Below are positions 49,217-62,380 of a stretch of DNA of 64,000 nt, one piece after another (the first letter of the stretch is position 1; every line of letters starts with the position of its first letter). The stretch is from Tomocerus qinae (taxonomy: Eukaryota; Arthropoda; Collembola; Entomobryomorpha; Tomoceridae), in NCBI GenBank assembly GCA_020055645.1, contig CM034548.1, positions 24,354,201 through 24,418,200 on the forward strand, in the 5' to 3' direction. The notes under the pieces are model-generated. The model worked only from the letters and a program-made list of their open reading frames with translations, did not search any database and had not been told where the DNA came from. Made by a program: the position numbers and the translations under genes.

Positions 49217-51930
49217 ATGGCGTTGGTTTGTTCAAGTAAGTCATTTATTTTTTACATTTTTTAAATTTTATACTTAATTGTTTGTTAATCCTTGTCATTT
49301 TATAATCTTAGTAAACAATGAGATTAGTATACTAAATATACTATGTTTTGTTGAAAATGGCATCGAGCAGGAAGTAATCTTAACCGAAGCCAATATTAAA
49401 TGGTGTACAGTTTTGTTAAGTTTCTGTTGCTTTAACGGTGTTTGACTTTGACATTTTCTAATTTTAAATACAATCACACACACTTTATTTTCTACTTACA
49501 AAACTTTAACTGCCAGCTGTTAAAATTATTAAAGAAAAGTCAGAGTCAATATCTTTCGGTTTTGCTTTGATTCTAGTTTCAAATGAAGTCCCAGAATCGC
49601 CGGTCATTTCACCAGTTTCAGGCAATGTCTTTGAGAGACGCCTCATAGAAAAGTATTTACTGGAGAATGGGGAAAAGGATCCCGTAAATGGAGAACCACT
49701 AACAAGTGACATGCTTATTGACATCAAAAGTAAGAAAATTTATACAAAATTTTCAGCAAATATTTCAAAGCAGTTTCAATTAAAATGAAAATGTATTAAT
49801 TTCTAACTGAACTAGTTGCTATTAATGCTCAATATATACTTCTTTAAATATAGCTCCACCGTTCGTAAAAGCAAAGCCTCCTACCTATACTAGTATACCT
49901 GGAATATTAAAGTCGCTACAGGATGAATGGGATGCTGTAATGATGCATAGGTAATTCGCAGTTTTGTATTGGTTTATAAAATCATTTCCCAAATTTCTCA
50001 AAAATGCAGCTGCAGCTAGAGTAAAAAGTATTTGAAGTGCAATTAGTCATTATTTTAATTAATGGGTGATGTAATTATTTTCGCAGCTTTACCATGAAAC
50101 AGCAACTGCAAACTGCTAGACAAGAATTGTCCCACGCACTCTACCAGCATGACGCCGCTTGTCGTGTTATTGCTAGACTGACGAAAGAAGTGACGGCTGC
50201 TAGAGAAGCCTTGGCTACATTGAAGCCACAACAACCCAGTTACATGCCTACATCTTCGGTAACACTAGATACTATTATATATTTATATACTGATATTATA
50301 GCCACATTTTCTATACGGTAACTCGTTTGGTTCTTGGAACATCTTTTTGACAGATTTCAAATGACGAAGCTGTTGTGATCCCAACATTAGAAGTAATTGG
50401 AATTAGTCAAGAAGTGCACCAAAAACTTCAAGACACTGCCTCAGTTCTCACACAAGAAAGAAAACGGAAAGGAAAATCCATTCCTGAGGACTTGTACTCC
50501 CCCGAAGCCATTCAAAATTTTACAGCTGTTTCTTCATTTAATGTAAATATTCAAATAATACATTTCCTGGTTTCTAGTTCTTGCAACAAAATTTATTATA
50601 TGTCAATGCTGAGTGCTGAGTACCAATAATATTTATTCAAAAACAATACAATTTTTTAGGGACTGCATAGTGCCAGTGCACCTGGTATTTTATGTCTGGA
50701 CTTGCAACGGACTACAGTTGTTACCGGAGGAAATGACAAAGCCGTTACTGTCTTTAATTTGGACACTGAACAAATTGTGACGATAATGAAAGGGCATTCA
50801 AAGAAAGTCATGTCTGTGGTACTCCATCCAAATACAGTAAGTCAGTTTTCAACAGTTGCTAGTTTCTTGCCTGAGATTTAAGTTCACTCTCATAATTATT
50901 TTTTTGTAGGAATTGGCTTTGAGCGGATCTATGGACACTACCGTTAAGCTTTGGAATATTCCAAATTCCCAGTTAATGAACAGTTTTCAAGCTCATGACG
51001 GCACAATTACTGGACTTTCTTTACATGCTACCGGAGATTATGTCTTGATATCCTCGATCGATCACTTCTGGTCTTTCTGCGACTTGCACACCTGCTCAGT
51101 GCTAGCTAAAGTGGTAAGTTTTTACTTAAGTAACAGATTAGTATCAATTAAATTTTACAACCTGGGTGCAAATATCTGAAGACCATGTTAGATATACATT
51201 TTTTGAGTATATTTTTCCCATGAAAGGTGAGGCCAAATAGGTGTGGAAATAAAGAGTTGTGCTACTTAAATAATAATCTGCTGTTGCTTTTTTGTAATCT
51301 AGTGTGGAGATAAAGAATCCCCTTTGACATCGGCAAAGTTTCATCCTGATGGTTTAATTTTTGCCACTGGTACGATAAATGCACAAGTAAAAATTTGGGA
51401 TCTCAAAGAGCAGAGCAATGTTGCTAACTTCTCTGGGCACGGAGGCCCAATCACTGCAATATCCTTTTCAGAAAATGGTTATTACCTTGCGACCGCATCG
51501 GATGATTCATCTGTGAAGCTATGGGACTTGCGAAAATTGAAAAATTTTAAAACAATTCAAATGGACGACGGATTTAGCATCACAGATTTGTCGTTTGATC
51601 AAAGTGGATCATATTTGTCTTTCTCTGGAAGTGACATTAGGTATAAAAAATATCATTTCAATTTATCTAACCAAAGAAAATGTAATAAACACTTTAATTA
51701 AATACTGATGTGTTAACATTTTAAGTTTTAAAAGTGCTAATAAGAGAAATTGTTTTTTCAGGGTATACGGATGTAAATTATGGAATGAAATAACTGCATT
51801 CCGCCAACATAATACAGTGGCTACTGGTGTTCGTTTTGGTAGAAATGCTTCTTTCTTGGCATCCACTTCAATGGACCGCAGTCTGAAAATATACAGTGCA
51901 GAAAGACCCTCCTATGGCCAAGACTACTAA
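49217..51930 (+). CDS. Prp19: Pre-mRNA-processing factor 19, U-box E3 ligase
   Basis: Nine exons (49217-49235, 49577-49729, 49854-49950, 50087-50258, 50354-50542, 50660-50836, 50910-51113, 51303-51640, 51762-51930) give 505 residues; human PRPF19 has 504. The U-box is at 1-60 ([20 protein letters not shown], then [14 protein letters not shown]). The tetramerising coiled coil carries the near-invariant [20 protein letters not shown] and [17 protein letters not shown]-terminal WD40 propeller (about 215-505) includes [41 protein letters not shown] and [10 protein letters not shown]. The protein is the ubiquitin ligase core of the NineTeen complex, which activates the spliceosome and acts in DNA damage signalling. 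The tail [11 protein letters not shown] extends slightly past the usual end. Every intron is GT-AG and shorter than 350 bp. Confidence 0.97.
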
Positions 51931-52128
51931 AAAGTTAACTTTTATTCAGTGTTATGTACAACTAGATTATATATGGTAAAATTTTTATAGCCTTGTGTAT
52001 TTAAGTCCAGTTTAGGTATCAATTCAGTGTTTATGGACGAATAGATGTAATTGAATATGTTATCACATTTACTTTTAAAAATTCATATTATTAAACTAAG
52101 ACATTTTATGTAAATGTTCAGTTAAACT

Positions 52129-52134
52129 AATAAA
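52129..52134 (+). promoter_or_regulatory. Polyadenylation signal for Prp19
   Basis: AATAAA about 200 bp after the Prp19 stop codon, followed by T/G-rich sequence. It is the first canonical signal downstream. Confidence 0.5.
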
Positions 52135-54092
52135 ATCCAGTTTGTAAGTTAAATTGATAACCAATGTGTAATATATATGCGTGCATAAAAATCCTCGAGC
52201 ATGATTTTTTTTAAATCTCACAAATGCGAACTAAACGAATGACAAATGCATCCAAAATACGTTTCATTGGCTAAATGTATACATGTTTTAATTGTTATGC
52301 ATACGACATACTTAAAGTTTAGTACTAAATACATACTCTAATATAAAATTGAACGTATTTGTTTCATACATTCATCCATTTGTAATGTTTACAGAATCAA
52401 TCACATCACTAAAATAAGTAATCCTGCTATTGCTGTATCATCGACCGAGCTGAACAACTAACATTATTTATCTGAATTTTGAGTATAAAAGATAGTCAAC
52501 TATTTTATGTAAAACTTCAATAGCTGTTCTAAATTATATCGCTTTTAGTTTAGCGATGATTAACTATTTTAAAATTATAATTATTTAACACCTAAAACTA
52601 TCATCCCTTGAAGCAGGCTTGATTAACTCATGATTTTATTGAGTGTTGTCGGTTGTCGCCTTTATTTTCTGAACAATTATCATAATCTTTTAATTTGTCC
52701 CTTTTTGATAATATTTACTTCACAATTCAAGTATACGGACACCATTTTTGCCTTTAAAAAACAATGTGCAACATTTTTATACAAGCCGAAGTATTTTCCT
52801 TTTAATTCCTGTTTTACAACACAACATCTTTATAACATGTAGTGAATAATGATATTTGAAGAGGAAAATCAATGAATTTTACAACAAAAAGTGTTTATTT
52901 TAGGAAGGCGTTTATATACTGATATATCTTAGTCGCCGGGTCGGACGAGCAAAATATGAAACTGTGGACGACGACACTAAGAGTACTAATAATATTATTT
53001 CATTTCATTTATAAAGTACAAGAATATTATTATAATCCGCATCGCATAGCATAAAGTCATTTGTATGAGCTAAGCTGTACATCCTAAGGAAAAATATATG
53101 GCTACGGCACTGTAAACAATTCTATCGTTTCGGTTTTCCTCCGGTAAGTATACTGTAGTATTAAGTCTACAATTTTCAATTACAATTTCCATGCCGTTTC
53201 TTCCATGCAATCAGTCAAAGAACGCACATGCAAAAACAAAATCAAACATCTCGTATTAGCATGTAACACACTATTATACAATAACTGCTTTAGCGGTTAT
53301 TTAGCCCAAAAAGAGACTTGACAAATCATATAAATTGGGACAATTGGGAGCGATTATTGCTGCGGGGACATTGCATTGCTTCTATCAGTCTGACAGTCGG
53401 TATTGCACTTCAGCTTTTACATTATGAAACATTTTACAACGCAGTTGTCGGGATTCGGAAAGCTAGAATTATAAATCGCGTATATCACTAGCTAGGAGCA
53501 TAGGACATCTTCATCTTCAAGAAAGGGTTGCCTTGTGGAGAAATGAACAAAGAACATAAAAAAATATTCATCTATCTAAAAAAGAATCCGGTCTGCGCTG
53601 GATTTAGTTAGGTACGTAATAAACCGTTGCATCTTATTGTGTTACATATTGCATTATTGGACCTGTCAACTAGCGGAATAAAACTCTTACCTAATTAGGT
53701 CTTTCAAAGATATAATCATGATGGTTGTGTTCCGTAGACAAAGCATTATAGATTTAGAAAGGAACTATACACAGAACGCGAGCACCATACACTACTATGA
53801 AATATGTATTTAGTTTCCGTGCGTAATAATAATAATGTTAAACGTTTTATTTTGATGCAAACGGGCAAGAAGTTTTTGTAATACGGACTTGTTGAGATTT
53901 TCCACATTAAGGCTTAAGATTGAGTTCTGCTTAGCTGCGTTATCAGAGCGGCAAATTAACACACGATCGTACATATTTACCGTTATACATACCGACATAC
54001 CGAATTTCACCGCGCAACTAGAACAATACGATTATACTATAGTAGTGATGATGTACTGATGTACTATTTTTTAGAAAAACCTTATTAAAAAT

Positions 54093-54222
54093 AGCAGGGC
54101 CACAGCCAGGAAAAAAAATTCGGGGGAGGGGGGGGGGGGGCAACAAATTATAAGTAGAAAAAATTTTGGGTTTTAAGTCAAAAAATCGTTTCTTTTCTTC
54201 AAAATTCGGGGGGGGGCAGTCT
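54093..54222 (+). repeat. G-rich repeat remnant, copy C
   Basis: It starts GCAGGGCCACAGCCAGGA and contains two units of about 80 bp, each with AATTCGGGGG followed by a long G run. The G runs are a plausible G-quadruplex. The CAGGG start and A/T-rich core with a G/C-rich end recall copies A and B, but the relationship is not proven. No protein is encoded. Confidence 0.5.
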
Positions 54223-54772
54223 GGAAAATAGCATATCTAAATGACGCTAATAGCTCTTTTATGTATGACCAACATGAACTTTAAAGGTTCAACAAATGTC
54301 ATTCCTCAGGATAGTTACTCTAAATTTTGAGGTTAACAATGTCCAGATTGATTAAACATTAGGTTTCATGATAAATAACCATGAGTTTGGAAACACATGC
54401 AAATTGACCAATTGCAAATTACAACCGCTCCTTAATATTGACAGAATTGTTGATATCTACTACTATTGACTATATTCACGCAAATTATGACAAGAAAACA
54501 TTAGGTGACTTCGCTGTTGAGCTAGCACGAACAAAAGTGACTTCGAGGTTGAATAAGCAGCTCACTCAATCGCCAAGTCGTCTATTGTTCGTAAGTTTTC
54601 AATAATATACCCCCCAACCCAACGCAATGTTCCGAAACATCCTTTCCTTTATTCATTAGGAAGAGAAGAACTCAAAGCCGTCAACGCGGGAGGTCCAATT
54701 GTTGCAGTTAGGCCTCCCACGTTGATTTTCTCGGCTCAGAGGTATCATAAGCATATATATAGTAGGCATAAT

Positions 54773-54918
54773 TGCGTGAAGCGCGAAAAATTTTGGCTTA
54801 TTTTGTCTAAAATGAGTCAAAAATAAAATTTTTTGCTATTTTGAGAAAAAGTTTCCCTTTTTCTTGGATTTCGGGAAAGTGGGGCATTTGCCCCCAATGC
54901 CCCCCTCAATACGGCCTT
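54773..54918 (-). repeat. Dispersed repeat, copy B (degraded)
   Basis: It shares the ordered blocks of copy A near 7931: GCGCGAAAAA, TGTCTAAAATGAGTCAAAA, TTTTGCTATTTTGAGAAA, TTGGATTTCGGG and GCCCCCCTCAATACGGCC. Read on the minus strand its end is AAGGCCGTATTGAGGGGGGC. Spacing between blocks is the same to within a few bases, so the two are copies of one family rather than chance similarity. Confidence 0.65.
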
Positions 54919-56722
54919 GGGATGTTTTGGAACAATAATAACTAGAGTGAATGTAGTAGTAACTGTTTTTGGTATATAGTTAATTTTCTGGCATTAATAG
55001 CAGGTGGTAGCTCTAATATTATCCCCAAATAATATAACTAAATAATATATATTTATCATTTTTCACAAATGGATAATCGTCTTACATTTTTATGAAGCAT
55101 TATGGAATATGGATGTTGATGTAGATAGGTAGATAGTAGATAGTATTAGTATACACTTATACAGCTACACAGATACGAAAATGGTACTTCACTTCAGTGT
55201 CATTGAAGAAGTGTTACTCTCCGAGCTGATCTACATTCATACCTAAAAATTACGTGAGAGCACACAGGGAGCATTCGAAACTAATCAGCAGGCTACTTTT
55301 ACCTACTTAATATTTGTATTGCAGGTTGCACATTGCATTGCACAGTCGCGCATACCAGCAGCATTAAAAGCGGTTTTGTCAGATGTGATTAAGTAATGAA
55401 TTTATTGAATCTGCAGACTGCCTGAGTTAGAAGTTGTTTGTGTTATGTCAACTTAGACGGGATTTACAATTCACATTGATAAACAGTTTGTAAATTGCAG
55501 TTCCATTTTCGTCAATAACTCAAGTATTATAGTCAACTGATTTCAGTATTCAAATTTGGGGAATGACAAAAACGGGTATTCACTCTTACTTCACGATATT
55601 TTTTATTCTTTCTCTACGACAAATACCTTTAGGACGTGTTAGGTACTAATTATTTGACATAACCTGGATAAACCCCAGACCGTATTAGGATACACAACGT
55701 TACAATTACGTTCTCTGATTCCACATATTATAATTGTGAACGCGGCTAATGTGTGAAAAAAGGAATTAGACTTCTTCACCTAATGATCTACCTCAAACTG
55801 TAATTAGTGTGTACGTCTTTACATTCTAAATTTTTCTTACTAATTATATTCTCGCAGTCAGCAGTACATATGTTTCTTGATTTCATGCAGACTCTTAGTG
55901 ATTGGGCATTTTTATATTTCGCCGTACAAAGCCCAATTACCAAACTTTATCAATAGTTGAGTAAATCCAAGTGGTTATCAATGGTATGGTTGGAAATACT
56001 TTTTTGGCCAATGACTTTTTTTGTATTGTCGAACTGTAACATTGTCAACCGCATTGTCTACTTTTTATCTTTCTAAATATTTATTAGTTTATATTATGTT
56101 AGTATAAGCAGACGTTGGACGTAGACGTCAGTGACCATTTTTTGAAATGCTGATTCATTTGTGTGAATTTAAATTCCAGTGGAAATTACAGACTGAGAAA
56201 AAAATTCAGTGTTAAGTTTTGGTAGCCCCTTTCAAACTAAAATTAATTATTTTTTCGTTTTGGGAATTTTTTGTTATTGTATCAACAATGTAATATTTTA
56301 CCGAGAGAATGTACTAGATTTTAATTTATATGATATTTTCATTTGTCGTTACAAAATTTTAGTATGACTATTTAACCAAACGTTGCAATGTAATAATGTT
56401 TACAGTTTTCTGCCGAGCGGAGCCGGTATAGACAAAATGATGATCGCCACTAATCATCCCTCAATTACATCTCGAGTCGTTAACTTGACATTTATAAGTG
56501 TTTTATATGCATAAAGGTTTGTGTCTACCACTGTTTATATAATATATTATTAGTTTAACTAATTTATGCTCAGTATCAAAATTTGTGTTTTCAAAAAAAT
56601 AAATTTATATAATGTGTTAGCTTAGTTTTAAACTGTGTTTCTTTCAGGTGTTGGAAAATTGTAGGAATACTTGGTCCTTTTAATTCTGTGAATTCCCATT
56701 TTATCAATTTCAACTTATCGAG

Positions 56723-59700
56723 ATGAAACTTTTAAAACCAAATTGGATCAACCACGATGGTAATACTTATTATGGTTAAATAGCTGAAGATAATAATAAT
56801 GGCTAATATTTTAACTATTGTTTTAATTTAAACAGGCCAACCAATTTTTGCAGTCGACATTCATCCAGATAACACACGTTTTGCTACTGGTGGACAAGGT
56901 ACTGTCTTTCGTCACTTAATCTTTTCAAATATGTTTATTCATGTGGCTAATAATGCAATTGCAAATACTTATTTAAAAGTGCTATGGAAATTATTATCAA
57001 GTTTAAGCTCCAGTTACAATTTATTTTAATTTGTCGATCTTGATTATTAAAATATTTTCTAAATATAAATCTTCATTTGACTAAGCATATTAATCAATCA
57101 TGGAAAAATATTAAGCAGGTTAAAATTATATTTTAATGTTTAATTGTTTAGGGGGTCACGACATGGTTGGACGAATAGTGATATGGAATATGAATCCAAT
57201 TTTAAATGAAGAAGACATTGACAGTAATACACAACCGAAAATACTTTGTCAGCTGGATCATCACAACGGTAAATATTTTAAAATACAAATTCTGACTTCA
57301 CTATTCCTTGTTTAAGTTGAAAATTTATTATGATATGATGTGGTTTGTAGCCTGTGTGAACAGTGTACGATGGAGCCATTCAGGTAGATATTTAGCATCC
57401 GGAGGAGACGACAGAATTATTATAATTTGGAAACTAAGTGGATCTAGATATACCGGCACATCCATTGTATCTGGGAATAGTGATTTTGGAAAAGCAAATT
57501 ATGAACAGTGGCGAAGTTTGTCGGTTCTTCGAAGTCATACAGGAGATGTTTTAGATTTAGGATGGTCCCCCGGGGACAAATATTTGGCATCCGCTTCCGT
57601 TGATAATACAGTAGTTATTTGGGATGCAAATAACTTTCCTCAAATAATAACAGTACTTAAAGGTGCAAAACATTTAATTTTTAGTCAAAACGTATTTGGA
57701 ATATTGAATTGACCCTTTTAAAAATTATATTGAAAATTTCCTTCAGGCCACACCAGTTTTGTAAAAGGGGTTACATGGGATCCTGTAGGCAAATACGTTG
57801 CCACACAGTCTGATGATAGATCATTAAAAATTTGGAGAACCTCGGACTGGAATATGGAGCATATGGTCGTGGAACCCTTTGTAGAGGTAAAATTTACACC
57901 TTTAGAACATTAAATGTAATTAAAGCATTTTTGAAACCATTGTTAAATTATATCAGTGCTGTGGAACTACGCACGTTTTACGCTTAAATTGGTCTCCTGA
58001 CGGTCTGTACTTGGTTTCTGCGCATTCTATGAATGGAGGAGGTCCTACAGCCCAAATAATAGAAAGAGACGGATGGAAAACAGATAAAGACTTTGTTGGA
58101 CATCGTAAATCTGTCGTCTGTGTTGTAAGTTGACATAATTATCATTATCAAGTATCAAAAGCGATTAAGGAGAGAAATGTTAATTTGTGTTTCATATATT
58201 TTAGAGATTCAATAAAAATGTAATGCAACAAGACAAAAGCAGAATAAAGCAATGCTGTGTAGCCTTAGGATCTCGGGATCACTCAATATCAGTATGGTCA
58301 ACAGCCTTAAAAAGGCCTGTGGTAGTTGTCAAAGATGTGTTCGAAAACACAGTTATGGATTTATCCTGGTCTTCTTGTGGAACAATACTGATGGCATGTT
58401 CGTGTGATGGATCTGCAGTTGTTGCAAAGTTCTCTTGGTCAGAAATTGGCAAGCCACTTTCATCAGACGAAATGGTAAATATTTGTTCTATCCCTAAAAA
58501 TGTTGTAATAAAATATTTAACTAAGTGTTCTAACGAATACTTATGAATTTTAACAGTTGTCCCTTCATCACCGGGTATACGGGAAAAGCGTTATGATGAA
58601 TAGTTGTCAAATTATGCAAAATATCGAAGTATTTTTAGCTAGAAAAAATGTTGAAGATACGAAGCAAACAAAACCTGTTAACAATAGTGAAATTTTAAAT
58701 CCTAACAAATCGCCGGAAAAATCAGAAACCCGTAATGGAAATTTGGAAAATCAAATGAAAGGGCCAACTGATAAACAAATTGAAACGAGGACGGCAGATG
58801 GAAAACGACGTATAACTCCAAAGTTTTTACCACCTCCAGATGCTGATGTTCCCGTTACTGAGAAAAGGTATAATTTTCATTAATTACACAAAAGCAACCA
58901 AGTATAATACGAGCAATAGTTGAAAAGATAGATAAGGAGAAAATTAATTGCTATTGAACCAATTAAGCTTATTATGTTTATCAAGAGAGGCGCTGGACAA
59001 TTTCTTGTTTAATTGACTAATATTATTTGGAGCATAGAAGTCAGTTTTAGTATGTTGCAGGCGAGAAGAAAGAATTAAATCGTGTTAGGTAGACTCAGTT
59101 TGAGTGAAAAAATGCAAATAAGTGTGCCAACGAAGTAAGTAGCAACTTTAGTACTTGTATTAGCTTTAGTACCTATCACATTGAGTTTCTAATGACCTGC
59201 AAAATCTGCATGATCAACCACTGCATTGTTGTAAAGATGTGCTGTGATTGAAATGAATGAAAGCGACTAAATCAAGGGAATACTTATGTAAAGGTGATGA
59301 AACGTTCGCCATCTGGATGCAGGCATTGAGACTAGAATTCCCGCTTTAGAAATTCCATACAAGCATGTTAGTTTGAATCTGTGTCTGCGGACGAAGATAA
59401 ATTTAATTTTTTTTTGTTTAGAAAGACAGCCGAAACTACTAAAATATTCTTTAAATTGATTAATGAAACCTATTAATGGGATTTCCGGTAATGTAGCAGT
59501 ACAAGTTTGACGGTTAAATTTAATATTTAACCCAACTTAGGCGCGTGCTAGAAATTCCTATTTTAAATGGTTTGTGATTAGTTGTACATTTTGTAGATAG
59601 CAAAAATCCCCTGTATATAATTTTCATCAATTGTGATAGTCTTTATCGCATAGAAATAGTCAATCCGGATATTTCCAACATTTCTCTTAATGTTTATGTC

Positions 59701-62380
59701 AGTTACCTATCCTTCTAAAGTGATACAAAGTACTATTTCGTATTCTATCTATAGTTCAAAAACAATTTAACCAAATATATACGTATATATTGTGTTGACA
59801 TTGGTAATTGAGACATTACCGTTGTTATTGTTTGTTTAAAAGTGTAAATAGTCATTTGCAAATTCATAAATCTGTGTTAAGTTTATTGTGTTATGTGATG
59901 TGATTCTGAATATTTTGTATGTATGGTGGTTATTGTTTTGGAGAATTTATCCCCTTACAGGTGATATATGTACGTTTCAATATATAAGTGTAATGCATTC
60001 GTTATTTTTTCAATCGAGCTTTTTTTCAAAATTAACTTTATTAATTATGTGGTATATTTGCATTGAATCACTAATTGTACTTACAATCCAAGGATGTGCT
60101 TTTATACAATTATTATTTATTGTAAAGTCGAATATTATCTGTTTTTCATGTCAATTTAATACGTATTTATCTTTTCAGGAAAGAAGCAGGAGTTTTTGAA
60201 ATGAAAGAAGTGCATGACGGTGGAGACACTACAAATTTGAGAGAGAAAATGATGCTTGGGATTGACGAATTAAGAAACAACACGGAAAATAATATTCCTG
60301 CATCAACAGATATTACCGTTATTGCATCCGTGCCAAAAGTAGATACAGAAGAGGCGATGCCGACTTCTAATAAACTAAGTTCAACTGAAATAGTAGAGAA
60401 TAATAAGATAGAACAAAGTGCGGATGAGTTAAATGAACCCGTAAACGTTCAAAGTCAATGTAATGGTCGTCGTGAATCTAGTAATAATATGGATGTCGTT
60501 CAAGTTAATGGAGATGTCAAATCAGAAGTGGATGAAATTCCTAATGTTCCTGTTGTAACCTCGCAAGTTGAAGACAACGGTGAAATTAAAAGTGTAATAA
60601 AAGATAATGCAGAGGATACTAGTAAAAAGAAAGTTATTAAGCCGAAAGAATTACCGGCCACAGCTATTGCTGTCAAAAGAAAACGAAAAAGCGTTGATGA
60701 ACCTAAACCCGCTGTACCAAAGAAAGGCAAATTTCTTGGGAACGCAACTCCCTCCTCAGCATCAAAGACTGTTGACACAGTGGAGCCAATGGCACAGAAA
60801 GCTATTGTATCTACGCCAATGTCTACTTCTATTGGTCTATTAGCTACTGATAAAGTTGGGACGTCTGGGATGACCAAAACTCCCGTAAATCGGAATCGTT
60901 TAGCCCCGCTCAAAATAGAAACTGTAGTCGCACTAAGAGTAAGTCAGATTTCAAATGTAAAGTTCATGTTCATTAGTGTAAACTAAATTGTAATAATATT
61001 TGTTTTATTTCAGATCGTTACGAAAAAGGATGAAGGTTACACGTTAGAAGTAGATAACACTACGCGATTATATACTTTGAAATGTAGTCATACGAAATCT
61101 TCCTTTTGTGGTCTTGACTGGACAATTTGTACAGATGCAGCTATTAGTGGAATATCAGGGGACGCTCATAGAATAGTTTCCGTATGTGAAGATGCCACAG
61201 TACATGTATTAGATTTAAAGGGTAGGTATGCCATGCCCCCTTTGGTTTTATCAGGTCCCCCTAGTAAAGTGTGTCAAACCAGTGCGTTCCTTGCAATTGT
61301 AACTACTAAAGCCGGTTTATACATATGGAACCTCCATACGAAAAAGAATATTTTAAAATCAGAGTCACTCCTTCCTATTTTGAATCAACCCGGTCCCGAT
61401 TCAGGTATTTTGAATATTTTATTACCCTGTCAATTTTGTTAATAACCTGAAGGAATATGTGATTCATTGATTGAGTGTTTATTTTATTTTGCACAGCCAA
61501 AATGTTGGATTTGTCATGTGTCACAGTAACAACCGGAGGAATTCCCATAGTCGTTCTTTCAAATGGGAAAACTTTCATGTTCAATTTGGATATGAATACA
61601 TGGTTAGTATGGTTAATTTTCAATATACTCTTTATATTTTCCATACTTATAGTGCATGTCCTGACTTTAAATACATCAATGTTTTATTTTTTTAGGATGC
61701 TGTATTCAAATCCAAATGGGTTGGTTTCATCTCCCTTATATCATGACATTGATGACAAATTTTTTATTCCTACCAATATAGTAGAACTTAAAAGGAAAGC
61801 CAAGCCCCCTTCGGCTGTTATTAGTCATATTAAAATGAAACTTGCGATTGCAACAGAGGTTAAACATCAAGTGGATGTTCAGCACTGGCTTGTGATTCTA
61901 GCTAAGACTATGGCCACGCAAGGTAAATTTAATTTTTGTTTGTTTTGTCCATATTTATCCGAAAAAAATCATTTTACATTCTATTTTATTGTTCTTAGGC
62001 TTGGGTCAAGAGCTACGGCAACTCTGTGAAGACTTATTAGGACCAACACACTCTGGCTCTTTTATGAGCAATAATTGGAATCCAAAAATTATTGTAAGTG
62101 CTGGTTTAAAAATTTAGAAAATGCTAATTTATTCTATTGTAGTTTAGTTTAGGAATAATCGATTTATGACAACATAAGCCCGAAATATCAATGTAATTAT
62201 CTATTCAGTTTTCTATACTAATGCTAATCAATTTATAAATAGGGTTTAGAGAAACGGACCATTCTAAGAGAAATACTCACAGCATTATTAGAAGATTTAA
62301 AATGGCAAGACTTATTCTGCGAATTCAACGAACTTCTTCAGAAAGTGGAAGATGATAATCAAAACAAAACATCGTATTGA
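56723..62380 (+). CDS. Hira: Histone H3.3 chaperone subunit HIRA
   Basis: Fourteen exons (56723-56759, 56836-56898, 57152-57268, 57351-57662, 57747-57886, 57957-58124, 58205-58474, 58557-58867, 60179-60938, 61014-61404, 61497-61602, 61696-61922, 61999-62093, 62243-62380) give 1044 residues; human HIRA has 1017. It begins [14 protein letters not shown] seven-bladed WD40 propeller covers about 1-365 ([42 protein letters not shown]). The B domain, near 445-462, carries [14 protein letters not shown], which binds ASF1. A variable acidic/basic linker (exon 9) follows, then the C-terminal Hira domain ([34 protein letters not shown]) that trimerises and binds CABIN1. The complex deposits H3.3 independently of replication, including in the male pronucleus of flies. 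Same strand as Prp19, 4.8 kb downstream. Confidence 0.97.
58868..60178 (+). other. Hira: Hira intron 8, longest intron of the gene
   Basis: At 1.3 kb this intron is several times longer than the other Hira introns (70-250 bp). It lies between the B-domain exon and the divergent linker exon. I see no exon or known repeat within it; the plus-strand frame at 59888-60199 runs through AT-rich intron into exon 9 and is not separate coding sequence. Confidence 0.6.

Larger units (their letters stand above)
52135..56722. other. Gene-free region between Prp19 and Hira
   Basis: No exon is seen in 4.6 kb. It holds a G-rich repeat near 54093-54222 and a dispersed repeat copy near 54773-54918. A good acceptor (TTTCTTTCAG, ending 56648) 75 bp before the Hira ATG suggests that Hira has a spliced 5' leader with its first exon further upstream. 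Confidence 0.5.
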
